In this document: positions 1 through 7,610 of the stretch, one piece after another
Numbering within the stretch: position 1 is the stretch's first letter
Layout: every line of letters begins with the position of its first letter
Source: Desulfobulbus sp. Tol-SR
GTDB lineage: Bacteria; Desulfobacterota; Desulfobulbia; Desulfobulbales; Desulfocapsaceae
Assembly: GCA_000769715.1 (NCBI GenBank)
Contig: JROS01000047.1
Coordinates: 1 to 34,567 of the forward strand
Length of the DNA stretch: 34,567 nucleotides
Direction: 5' to 3'
Position numbers and translations under genes: made by a program
The notes under the pieces: model-generated
The model's database searches: none
Told to the model about the DNA's origin: nothing
Seen by the model: the letters and a program-made list of their open reading frames with translations, nothing else

Positions 1-288
1 CCCACCAATCCGACCACCAGGGTTATCGCCACCTTCGCTGCCAACAGCTGGGAAACGGACAAGAATGGCAATAACGTCATCGTCTATCACCTCAAAAATG
101 TAAATAAGAGCATGTACTTCCGTCTGCGCGGCACGAACCTGGCGCCGGACACCCAGTACGAGACCGATAACGCCGGCAATCCGCTGCCGGACGCTCTGGT
201 AACGCAGAACCTGGGCATCGACGGCGCCCAGGAGGCCTGGAACGATCTGTGGTTCTACAGCAACCCGATCTTCGTCTCCATCAAATAA
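1..288 (+). CDS. C-terminal end of a secreted protein, possibly a phosphoesterase (partial)
   Basis: An open frame runs in from the left edge and stops at a TAA at 286-288, giving the last 95 residues of a longer protein. The piece is beta-rich and polar, with a YFRLRGTNL stretch and a closing LWFYSNPIFVSIK. From memory this kind of ending occurs at the C-terminus of secreted metallophosphoesterase- or PHP-like proteins, where it would be a beta-sandwich following the catalytic domain; I hold that assignment loosely. There is no membrane segment. A GC-rich hairpin lies about 45 bases after the stop, and the next gene (PhoH type) is convergent, so this is the end of a plus-strand unit. The catalytic part lies outside the window and the function cannot be fixed from here. 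Confidence 0.6.
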   Translation, partial: PTNPTTRVIATFAANSWETDKNGNNVIVYHLKNVNKSMYFRLRGTNLAPDTQYETDNAGNPLPDALVTQNLGIDGAQEAWNDLWFYSNPIFVSIK

Positions 289-334
289 GCCCTCCCCGAC
301 CGCCGTCCCCGGCGCGTCGGATCTCCCGACCGGA

Positions 335-350
335 GGGGGCCTCGGCCCCC
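335..350. terminator. GC-rich hairpin between convergent genes
   Basis: GGGGGC and GCCCCC form a six-pair stem around a CTCG loop, 46 bases past the stop of the partial gene and 25 bases past the stop of the convergent phoH-type gene. It has no T run, only TTCCCCC, so termination is plausible from position rather than from a complete intrinsic signal. Confidence 0.4.
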
Positions 351-375
351 TTCCCCCGCCCGGTGGAGCCCCTCG

Positions 376-1728
376 TTACAGGATGTTGCTCGCCAGTTCC
401 GCCAGTTCCGACCGTTCGCCCTTGCGCAGATCGATGTGGGCATAGAGCCGTTGTCCGGCCATCTTGTCGATCAGCGTGGAAAGGCCGTTGGAGTGGATGC
501 CGAGGTAGGGGTGGTCGATCTGGTTGATATCCCCGGTGAAGACGATCTTGGTCCCTTCTCCCGCCCGGGTGATGATGGTCTTGACCTCGTGCGGGGTGAG
601 ATTCTGGGCCTCGTCGACGATCATGAACATCTTCACCAGGCTGCGGCCGCGGATGTAGGCGAGGGGCTCGATGGCCAGTTTGTTCTCTTCGAGCATGTCC
701 TGGAGGCGCCGGAACATCTCGTGTTTTTCCGAGAACTGGCCGCGGATCACGCCCAGATTGTCATACAGGGGCTGCATGAACGGTTTGATCTTGCTGGCGA
801 TGTCGCCGGGCAGAAAGCCGATATCCCGGTTCGACAGGGGAATGAGCGGCCGGGTCAGCAGGATCTGATGGTATGCCGATCGGCTCTCCAGGGCAGCGGC
901 GAGCGCCAGCAGCGTCTTGCCGGTGCCGGCCTTGCCGGAAATCGTCACCAGCTTCACCTCCGGGTTCAGCAGGGCGTGGATGGCAAAGGTCTGTTCGACA
1001 TTGCGCGGGGTGATGCCATAGACGCTTTCCTTGGTCACCCGCCTGATGACATAGCCGTTCGTTCCGTCGGGGCCCGGTCCATAGGTGGCGAGGGCCGATT
1101 TTTTGCCGTTGCGCAGGACCAGATACTGGTTGGGCAGAAGGGCGGGTGTCGGGCTATACTCCTGCTCGGTCAGTTGCCCCTCGTGTCCATAGAGTTTGGC
1201 GATGATTTCAGAGGGCAGGTTTTCCTCGTAATGGCATCCGGAATAAGGATGAGCTGGATCGCGGACATAGTCGGTGGTGTAATCCTCTGCCATCAGCCGG
1301 ATCGAGCGTGCCTTCATCCGCAGGTTGACATCCTTGCTGACGATGACCACCGGATGACTCCTGCTTTTCTGCATGATGTGGTAGGCGATGTTGATGATCC
1401 GATGGTCTTTCTTTTCCGGATTCGAAAAGATGAACTTCAGGTCGGGATGCATCTCCTTGTCGAGACGGATGGCGAGCACCCCCTTGCCTTCGCCGAGGGC
1501 CATACTGCCGTTGAACAATCTGCTGCCGCCACCGCTCAGTCTGTCCAGTTCGCGGACGAATTCGCGGGCATGATAATTGATGATCTGGGTGCCTTTCTTG
1601 AACTGATCCAGCTCTTCCAGCACAGGAATCGGAATGATGATGTCGTGTTCCTCAAAATTATAGATGCAGGTGCTGTCGTGGAGGATGACGTTGGTGTCGA
1701 GGATGAAAATCTTTTTCTTTTTCGGCAT
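376..1728 (-). CDS. phoH2: PIN-PhoH family ATPase (PhoH2 type)
   Basis: A 450-residue cytoplasmic protein joining an N-terminal PIN nuclease domain (FILDTNVILHD at about residues 6-16, with conserved acidic residues) to a C-terminal PhoH ATPase. Walker A is GKAGTGKT at about 260-267 and Walker B is MIVDEAQN at about 366-373. The PIN-PhoH fusion is known as PhoH2, reported to couple RNA unwinding to RNA cleavage; the length fits that group. I chose ATG at 1728 because GAGGA lies just upstream and the protein then opens MPKKKKIFILDTN. A frame extension to 1824 is possible but its residues look non-coding. The gene is divergent from the 5'-nucleotidase across about 360 bases. PhoH names come from phosphate-starvation control in E. 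coli, and the phosphorus genes around it fit, but I see no clear Pho box. Confidence 0.9.
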   Translation of the reverse strand: MPKKKKIFILDTNVILHDSTCIYNFEEHDIIIPIPVLEELDQFKKGTQIINYHAREFVRELDRLSGGGSRLFNGSMALGEGKGVLAIRLDKEMHPDLKFIFSNPEKKDHRIINIAYHIMQKSRSHPVVIVSKDVNLRMKARSIRLMAEDYTTDYVRDPAHPYSGCHYEENLPSEIIAKLYGHEGQLTEQEYSPTPALLPNQYLVLRNGKKSALATYGPGPDGTNGYVIRRVTKESVYGITPRNVEQTFAIHALLNPEVKLVTISGKAGTGKTLLALAAALESRSAYHQILLTRPLIPLSNRDIGFLPGDIASKIKPFMQPLYDNLGVIRGQFSEKHEMFRRLQDMLEENKLAIEPLAYIRGRSLVKMFMIVDEAQNLTPHEVKTIITRAGEGTKIVFTGDINQIDHPYLGIHSNGLSTLIDKMAGQRLYAHIDLRKGERSELAELASNIL

Positions 1729-2088
1729 GGCATTCCTCATGAGGGAGAGAGGTGGTTGTTCTTCGGTTTTCAGGCTGTGGCAAGAAGTCGGCGAAGGTGG
1801 GTTGAAGTCGAAGGCATGCGGCAATCACCCTACACAAGGAGTTTGCCCTATAGAGGTTAGAAAATGGATAAGATCAGGTAACGGCACGGTTAGGCCCGGC
1901 GGCGACTGCACCGTACCCTGTCCAGTCCTGACATTTCCCTGGCAGAATTTTGAACAGAATCTGATCGTAAACAAACATTGAGTCTCCATGATGTAGCTTA
2001 TCGATGTGTCCGGAGAACGGACGGGTCACGCCGAAACCAGGGCGTTCGCAGGTTTTCCTCTCGAATCGCTACGACAATGGAGATCAAT
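1729..2088. other. Divergent intergenic region with possible structured 5' leader
   Basis: About 360 bases separate the starts of the phoH-type gene and the 5'-nucleotidase gene, so promoters for both should lie here. I could not find a convincing -35/-10 pair. Near the nucleotidase side (about 2007-2045) two short hairpins follow each other: GTCCG-GAGAA-CGGAC, then CGCC and GGCG around GAAACCAG. They might be a leader structure but match no riboswitch I can name. Confidence 0.3.
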
Positions 2089-3711
2089 ATGGGCAATTAC
2101 GATTCCCGCAAGGTTTTGATCGAACCTCCCTCCGCCTGTTGGTTGCTGCCCTTGGTCCTGACTCTTGCCATGGCAACACTTGCGGTCGGCCAGGTCCGGG
2201 CGGAACCACAGGCCCCCGGCAACCGCTGGCCGACCTGCAGCGCAAACGCGGCGATGCAGCGGCTGTCCTTTGTCCATGTCTCCGACATCCATGCCAGGTA
2301 CAACCCGGAGCCCAACAGTGAAACCCCTGTCGGGCGGATCCGCGGCTACTATGAAGCGGTGAAAAGGGAAAATACCTACACCGTGTTCACCAACGGCGGC
2401 GACGATTACGAGAAAGGTTCGGTGGCCGAGGAGCTCAGCGGCGGCCAGTCGACCCGGGAGATCGTCAAGGCCCTCGGTTTCGACGTCCGGACCCTCGGCA
2501 ATCACGATTTTGCCTGGGGCCTGGAGGAGGTGCTGCAGTACGGCGATGACCCCCGGGCGGTGGTGCTGTCGGCCAACTCCCGACTGGCCGACCGCAGCGG
2601 CGACAAAGCGAAAAGCGATCAGCAGCCCTGGACCGATTACGCCGAGCTGCAGGTGGGCTGTGTGAAAATAGGATTCTTCGGCCTGACCGCCCGCCCCTAC
2701 GATGGTACCGGTCGCCAGCACGACGGCCCCATCTATTCCGAAGTTCCGGCCCTTGTCTCGGATTACGATCACATCGGCATCGCCAGGCGGATCATCGCCG
2801 AGCACCGCGCCGCGGTCGACCTGCTCGTCCTGGTGAGTCACCTGGGCATCACCGACGACATTTTGATGGCGATGGCCACGGACGGCATCGACTTGATTCT
2901 CGGCGGCCACAGCCACACCGTCCTCGACAAGGCCATCCGGGTCAAGGGGACCCGGATTGTCCATGCAGGTGCCAACGCCGACCACATCGGCAGGATCGAT
3001 CTGGATTACGACCTCGGCACCAGGCGCATCGCCGCAAGCGACTATCGCCTCGTCCGCAACCGAACCGGCCTCATCCCTGCCGACGCCGGGGTTGATCGGG
3101 CGGTGGCCGGTTTCCTGCACCGCTACGGGGCTGAGATGGACGAGATCGTCGCGACCGTGACGAAGGACCGGAGCCGGCTGGAGATTGCCGGTCTCGCCGC
3201 CCTCGCCGCCGCCAGCCTTCCGGGCGTCGATGCGGCGTTCGTCAATCCTGCCAGTGTCTGGCGGGACCAGTGGCGGGGGCCCCTCACCCGGCAAAACCTG
3301 TTCGACACCTTCAAGGTCGAACGTGAACCGGCAGGAACCAACGGCACCAGCAGTCTCTACCTGATGCGGGTAAAAGGCGGGGATCTGATCCGGGCAAGAC
3401 GGGCACTGCGGGACTTCTTATATTATGGTCCGCAGGAGTCGATTGCGGCCGATGCCTCCTACACCATCGCCGTGCACAAGGCGCAGGCGACCAGGCAGGA
3501 TTATTTCTTCGGCCGAACGATCTCCCTTGTGCCGCCTCAGCCGGCCGCCGAGCTCTGGCAAACGGTGGCCGCCTTCGCCCGTGAGCGTGGCCGACTGGGG
3601 CTGACGCTTGACGGTGAAGTCAAGCCCCGGTTGATCGGCGACACTCAACGCCTCTTTGCCGGTGCGGGGCTGCAGCGGGTGCCGGTCGAGGCGCTGCAAC
3701 CGCCACTGTAA
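2089..3711 (+). CDS. Periplasmic 5'-nucleotidase / metallophosphoesterase (UshA-like)
   Basis: A 540-residue exported enzyme of the 5'-nucleotidase family, expected to hydrolyse nucleotides or related phosphate esters in the periplasm with a two-metal centre. After a Sec-type signal (hydrophobic stretch at about residues 18-38, likely cleaved after VRA) come the metallophosphatase motifs in order: SDIHARY at about 64 (D-x-H), NGGDD at about 102, LGNHDFAWG at about 137, VSHLG at about 249 and GGHSH at about 272. The C-terminal part (FVNPASVWRD...NLFDTF) matches the substrate-binding 5'-nucleotidase domain. ATG at 2089 is preceded by GGAG at good spacing; the in-frame sequence before it has no better start. 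It stands alone as a plus-strand transcription unit. Together with phoH, phn and pst genes it suits phosphate scavenging. The exact substrate is not evident. Confidence 0.88.
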   Translation: MGNYDSRKVLIEPPSACWLLPLVLTLAMATLAVGQVRAEPQAPGNRWPTCSANAAMQRLSFVHVSDIHARYNPEPNSETPVGRIRGYYEAVKRENTYTVFTNGGDDYEKGSVAEELSGGQSTREIVKALGFDVRTLGNHDFAWGLEEVLQYGDDPRAVVLSANSRLADRSGDKAKSDQQPWTDYAELQVGCVKIGFFGLTARPYDGTGRQHDGPIYSEVPALVSDYDHIGIARRIIAEHRAAVDLLVLVSHLGITDDILMAMATDGIDLILGGHSHTVLDKAIRVKGTRIVHAGANADHIGRIDLDYDLGTRRIAASDYRLVRNRTGLIPADAGVDRAVAGFLHRYGAEMDEIVATVTKDRSRLEIAGLAALAAASLPGVDAAFVNPASVWRDQWRGPLTRQNLFDTFKVEREPAGTNGTSSLYLMRVKGGDLIRARRALRDFLYYGPQESIAADASYTIAVHKAQATRQDYFFGRTISLVPPQPAAELWQTVAAFARERGRLGLTLDGEVKPRLIGDTQRLFAGAGLQRVPVEALQPPL

Positions 3712-3715
3712 GACC

Positions 3716-3736
3716 GGCAACCCGACGGGCGTTGCC
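3716..3736 (+). terminator. Hairpin after 5'-nucleotidase gene
   Basis: GGCAAC at 3716-3721 pairs with GTTGCC at 3731-3736, and the stem can extend inward with one bulge. It starts five bases after the stop. No T run follows, so it may be a weak or Rho-assisted terminator or only an mRNA end structure. Confidence 0.35.
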
Positions 3737-3915
3737 CGATACCGGCGGTCAGGCCCGGTCCCGATGGCCTTGTTCTCGGCCTGGCCGTCCATCTTTTTCA
3801 TAACCGGATTTTAACACGGTCCCAATATTTTCCAGGTAGTGTCTTCAGACAAAGAGATGCATTGCGGCGGCGGTGACGGGAATCGACTCCGCCCCGCCAT
3901 ACTTCGAGGAAATAC

Positions 3916-5730
3916 ATGGACACTGCAAATATGGATAACGCAAAGAAGCTCGGCAATAGGCAGCAAACCTCGGTGGGCGCCAGGATCCTGGTCGGGGTGG
4001 CCCTCGCCTCCAATATCGTCATCGGCTCGCTGCTCTACATCAACCTGCAGGCCAATGCCACGGTGGAACGGACGGTCAACGAGGTCCTGGTGATCCGGGA
4101 GGAACTGAGCGATCATCTCCGCCGGACCATCGTCGACCTGCAGAACGAATTCCTGTCCCTGCCGGCACTGTTCAGAAGCAATGATCGCCAAGCCGTCCTC
4201 GAGTCGATCGAGCGCGATTTCCGGGTCGTCGACAACGAGGTCTTGACCGGGAGAGACAACTATCAGCGCCACTATTCGCGGCAGGAGCGACGCGATCTCG
4301 CCAACGGGGAATTTGTCATCCAGCCGACCGCGGACGGGATGTTGCTGTCCTACGGCGTCATCGATGCCGCCGGGGCATTTACCGAGTCCGTCGAGCGAAA
4401 ACACCTGGCTGCCGCCGACCCGACCGGGGATGCCACCCGGGTTGCGGCGACGATCGCCGCATTGTCGGAGCAGGCCCTGTCTCCCGAACAACTCCGGACC
4501 CGGATCCGGGAACTGTCCCGCAGATCCGCCGACATCGGCCTGAAGGCCGAACTGTCGAGGAACGAGATCCTCTATACCGTCGATGAAATCAGGGCCAAGG
4601 AGCGGCAACTGGCCGAGACCCGGACGAAGGTGCGTCAGTTCACCCTCGGCATGGGAGTGGTGGCGATCATCGCCAATATGGCGATCATCTTTTTCCTCGT
4701 CCGGCTCATCGTCGACCGTCCTCTGCATCGACTGGCCCAATCGCTCGAGGAACTCAACCCCGGCAGTTTCGCAGCGGTTCCCGGCCGCAACCACCGCGAC
4801 CAGATCGGCGTGCTCTCCGAGGCCATCGGTCATTTCCGCGAGGTGCTGATCAAACTGCAGAACGAAAACCTTCGCCGGACCAGGGACAAGTCGATTGTCG
4901 ATGAATCGATCGACATGGTCGCCGGCGTGATCCACACCCTCGAAGGCCGGGCCCGGGAACTGGTGGAGATGTCGGCGCGGCTGTCGGAACAGGCCGCCGC
5001 GGTCGAAATCCAGTCCGGCGCCATCCCCGTGCATGCCGGTCAGCCGGCCGATCAGTCGCAACCACCTCACCGTCAGGCGATGGCGGGGGACGATGGCGGA
5101 CAGATCGAGACCCGGGAAACGGCGGTTCAGGACATTCTTGACCGCAGCAGGGATTCCCGCATCATCCTGGAGCGAATGACCGCCCCGATCGGGGAGATCG
5201 GCGATACCATCACCGCGGTGCGGGAAATCGCCGGGCAGACCAAATTCCTGGCCATGAACGCGACGATCCAGGCGGAGCGGGGTGGGGATGCAACGCAGAA
5301 ATTGGGGATATTCGCCAATGACATCTGGGAGCTGTCGTTCAATACCGGTAACGCCGCCAAGGTGGCGATGGCCCGGGTGGAACAGATCGAAAGGGAGAAT
5401 TCGACCCTCACCAGTACCCTGCAGGAAATCGACAGCCGGATTGTCGCCATCGGAAACATCATCATCGACAGCCCTCCTGTCGTTGCCGGCCGGCAGGCGG
5501 AGACCGCCGGCAGCGCCGTCCCGGCCAATATCGATGCTGTCCATAGCGCCGCGGCCAGGTCCCGGGAGCTCTCCCGTCAGGTCTGCCGCCATGCCAACGA
5601 GATCGCCACCCAGCTCGCCACCCTGCTGCACGAGACAACGACCAGGCTGCACCAGCTGGGAAGGAAGGAGGACATGCCGCAACTCTCGACCTTCACCCTC
5701 GCCCTCGACCGGGCCGGCGGCAAGGCCTGA
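3916..5730 (+). CDS. Degenerate methyl-accepting-type membrane sensor (HAMP protein)
   Basis: A 604-residue protein with the layout of a chemoreceptor: TM1 at about residues 22-43, a helical periplasmic domain of about 195 residues, TM2 at about 242-265, a HAMP-like region to about 320, then a long helical cytoplasmic part. The place where the highly conserved signalling hairpin should be (near residues 435-475) reads REIAGQTKFLAMNATIQAE followed by RGGDATQKLGIFANDIWELS; the usual QTNLLALNA part is recognisable but the EAARAGE..GFAVVA part is strongly altered. The CheA/CheW contact surface may therefore be lost. AGGA six bases before ATG at 3916 supports the start. It precedes opgG by 53 bases, suggesting co-transcription with glucan synthesis genes, so an osmotic or envelope-sensing role is conceivable. 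It could also be a decaying receptor. Confidence 0.75.
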   Translation: MDTANMDNAKKLGNRQQTSVGARILVGVALASNIVIGSLLYINLQANATVERTVNEVLVIREELSDHLRRTIVDLQNEFLSLPALFRSNDRQAVLESIERDFRVVDNEVLTGRDNYQRHYSRQERRDLANGEFVIQPTADGMLLSYGVIDAAGAFTESVERKHLAAADPTGDATRVAATIAALSEQALSPEQLRTRIRELSRRSADIGLKAELSRNEILYTVDEIRAKERQLAETRTKVRQFTLGMGVVAIIANMAIIFFLVRLIVDRPLHRLAQSLEELNPGSFAAVPGRNHRDQIGVLSEAIGHFREVLIKLQNENLRRTRDKSIVDESIDMVAGVIHTLEGRARELVEMSARLSEQAAAVEIQSGAIPVHAGQPADQSQPPHRQAMAGDDGGQIETRETAVQDILDRSRDSRIILERMTAPIGEIGDTITAVREIAGQTKFLAMNATIQAERGGDATQKLGIFANDIWELSFNTGNAAKVAMARVEQIERENSTLTSTLQEIDSRIVAIGNIIIDSPPVVAGRQAETAGSAVPANIDAVHSAAARSRELSRQVCRHANEIATQLATLLHETTTRLHQLGRKEDMPQLSTFTLALDRAGGKA

Positions 5731-5783
5731 AGGCCCCAACCCGAGCGATACCGCAACCGTACCAGGCAATCGTACCTCATACT

Positions 5784-7358
5784 ATGAACAATCCGTCTTT
5801 CAAGCCGCGCCGGCAAGGGGCTGTGGCCATCCCGGGCCTCCTGCTGTGGCTGGTGGTCCTGGCGACGCCCGTACCGGTGTCGGCCTTCGACCTGCAAACC
5901 GTGGTCGACAAGGCCAGGGCCCTGGCCGCCGAGTCCTACGAGGCGCCCGAGGTCATCCCCAAATTCATGCGGGAGTTGAGTTACGACCAGTACCAGGATA
6001 TCCGCTTCGATCCCGAACGGAGCCTGTGGCGGGAATCCACCTCCAGATTCGAAGTCATGCCGATACCGGCCGGCCTCTTTTACACCCACCCCGTGACGAT
6101 CAACATCGTCGACGCCCAGGGAATCCATGCCCTGCCCTTCCGGCGTGAGCTGTTCACCTGCGACGACCCCGATCTCGCGAAACGGATCCCGCCGGACCTC
6201 GGCTATGCCGGGTTCAAACTCACCTATCCGCTGCAGACCGCCGAGGAGCACAACCAGTTCCTGGTATTCGCCGGGGCCAGTTATTTCCGTGCCGTCGGCA
6301 GGGACAACGCCTTCGGCCTCTCGGCCCGCGGCCTCGCCCTCGATACCGGCCTGCCATCCGGGGAGGACTTTCCCGCGTTCGTTGAATACTGGCTGGTACG
6401 GCCTTCCCCGGCGGCGAAGGAGATCATGGTCTACGCCCTCCTCGACGGCCGGAGCGTGACCGGGGCCTATGCCTTCACGATCACTCCCGGGCCGGCCACG
6501 AGTGTGGCGATCAAGGCGACGATCTTTCCCCGCACCGCTTTGAACCTGCCCGGTATCGCCCCGCTGACCAGCATGTTCTACTATGGCGACAATACCGCCC
6601 GACCGCCCGGGGAATGGCGACGCCAGGTCCACGATTCCGACGGACTGCTGATCCACGACGGGATGAGCGGAGAATGGCTGTGGCGGCCGCTGCTCAACCC
6701 CAGGACCTTGCAGATGGACGCCTTTGCCGTCACCAACATGCGCGGATTCGGTCTCCTCCAGCGGGACCTTGATTTCCGCGACTATCTAGACACGGAAGCC
6801 CAGTACCATCTTCGCCCCAGCGCCTGGGTCAAGCCGCAGGGCGACTGGGGCAAGGGGCAGGTGGTGCTGGTCCAGCTGCCTTCACCGAACGAGACCAATG
6901 ACAACATCGTCGCCTTCTGGACCCCGGCGGAACAGGTAGCCGCCGGGGAACCGTTCACGCTCGAATACACGCTGCAGTTCGGCAATTCCGCGATTGTCGG
7001 GGAACCGATGGGGCAGGCGATCAAGACCCTGGTCGGCGATGGCAACCGCACCGGCGGGGGCGCAAGCGCCGGCGCCTACCGCTTTATCGTCGATTTTGCC
7101 GGCGGCCCCCTCGACAAGCTTTCTCCCCGGGCAAAAATAGTCGGCGCGGTGACCGCCCTGGAGAACGGCGAGGTGCTCGATCACTACGTTGAATATGTCC
7201 CGACGCAACGCTGCTGGCGGCTGTCGATGCTGGCAAAACCGGCCGCTGACGGTCCATTGGACCTTCGCGCCTATTTGAAGCAGGATCAGGAAACGCTGAC
7301 CGAAACCTGGACCTACAGGCTGGCGGCGGACAACGATATGCGCAGGCAAGGAGATTGA
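5784..7358 (+). CDS. opgG: Periplasmic glucan biosynthesis protein OpgG (MdoG)
   Basis: A 524-residue periplasmic protein required to build osmoregulated periplasmic glucans, acting on the beta-1,2 glucan chain made by OpgH. The N-terminus has a basic start (about residues 8-11) and a hydrophobic signal ending in VSA before FDLQTVVDKA. Family-typical stretches include FMRELSYDQYQDIRFDPE at about 55-72, FAGASYFRAVG near 170 and SMFYYGDN near 265. The length matches MdoG/OpgG. The start at 5784 has no obvious Shine-Dalgarno but gives an ideal signal peptide, and translation may depend on the upstream gene. Its stop is one base before the 81-residue gene, and opgH follows, so this is an opgG-orf81-opgH operon. 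Glucans of this kind respond to low osmolarity and affect envelope stress and motility. Confidence 0.95.
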   Translation: MNNPSFKPRRQGAVAIPGLLLWLVVLATPVPVSAFDLQTVVDKARALAAESYEAPEVIPKFMRELSYDQYQDIRFDPERSLWRESTSRFEVMPIPAGLFYTHPVTINIVDAQGIHALPFRRELFTCDDPDLAKRIPPDLGYAGFKLTYPLQTAEEHNQFLVFAGASYFRAVGRDNAFGLSARGLALDTGLPSGEDFPAFVEYWLVRPSPAAKEIMVYALLDGRSVTGAYAFTITPGPATSVAIKATIFPRTALNLPGIAPLTSMFYYGDNTARPPGEWRRQVHDSDGLLIHDGMSGEWLWRPLLNPRTLQMDAFAVTNMRGFGLLQRDLDFRDYLDTEAQYHLRPSAWVKPQGDWGKGQVVLVQLPSPNETNDNIVAFWTPAEQVAAGEPFTLEYTLQFGNSAIVGEPMGQAIKTLVGDGNRTGGGASAGAYRFIVDFAGGPLDKLSPRAKIVGAVTALENGEVLDHYVEYVPTQRCWRLSMLAKPAADGPLDLRAYLKQDQETLTETWTYRLAADNDMRRQGD

Positions 7359-7359
7359 C

Positions 7360-7605
7360 ATGCAGGAATGCGTCTATGAAGACCTTTTTACCAGAACGTT
7401 CGGCTACCTCAGACAGAGCGGCATCGTGCTGACCCGCGATACGGCGCTCACCACCTTGAAGATGATCGAGGAAATACTCGTCAGCGATTCCCGTGATGCC
7501 CTCGACCGGGTGGTCGTCGAACTGCCGCAACGCCTCGAGGCGCCCGACAGCCCGTTGCCCGTCCCCTGTCCTCCCGTCAATCGGGGGAGCATTGGCTATT
7601 GGTAG
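7360..7605 (+). CDS. Small protein of unknown function inside the opgGH operon
   Basis: An 81-residue protein that I do not recognise. AAGGAG seven bases before ATG at 7360 is a strong ribosome site, the start lies one base after the opgG stop, and the stop lies five bases before the opgH ATG, so it is surely translated with its neighbours. The first 50 residues look mostly helical and soluble (EDLFTRTFGYLRQSG, TTLKMIEEILVSDSRDALDR), and the last 25 are rich in proline. There is no signal peptide or membrane segment, so it should stay in the cytoplasm where the OpgH glycosyltransferase domain sits. A regulator or partner of OpgH is a reasonable guess from position alone. Confidence 0.75.
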   Translation: MQECVYEDLFTRTFGYLRQSGIVLTRDTALTTLKMIEEILVSDSRDALDRVVVELPQRLEAPDSPLPVPCPPVNRGSIGYW

Positions 7606-7610
7606 GAAGA

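Noticed and set aside
436..1860. 474-residue plus-strand frame opposite phoH2
   Set aside because: It is a shadow of the GC-rich phoH2 gene: composition is unnatural, there is no ribosome site, and the opposite strand has clear PIN and PhoH motifs.
1940..1956. Sigma-54 promoter (TGGCA near TTGAA) before the 5'-nucleotidase
   Set aside because: The spacing between the GG and TG elements is one base short and the downstream GC is absent.
3811..5769. 652-residue minus-strand frame opposite the receptor-like gene
   Set aside because: Antisense shadow rich in Gly, Asp and Arg with no domain motif. The plus strand has membrane segments, HAMP layout and a ribosome site.
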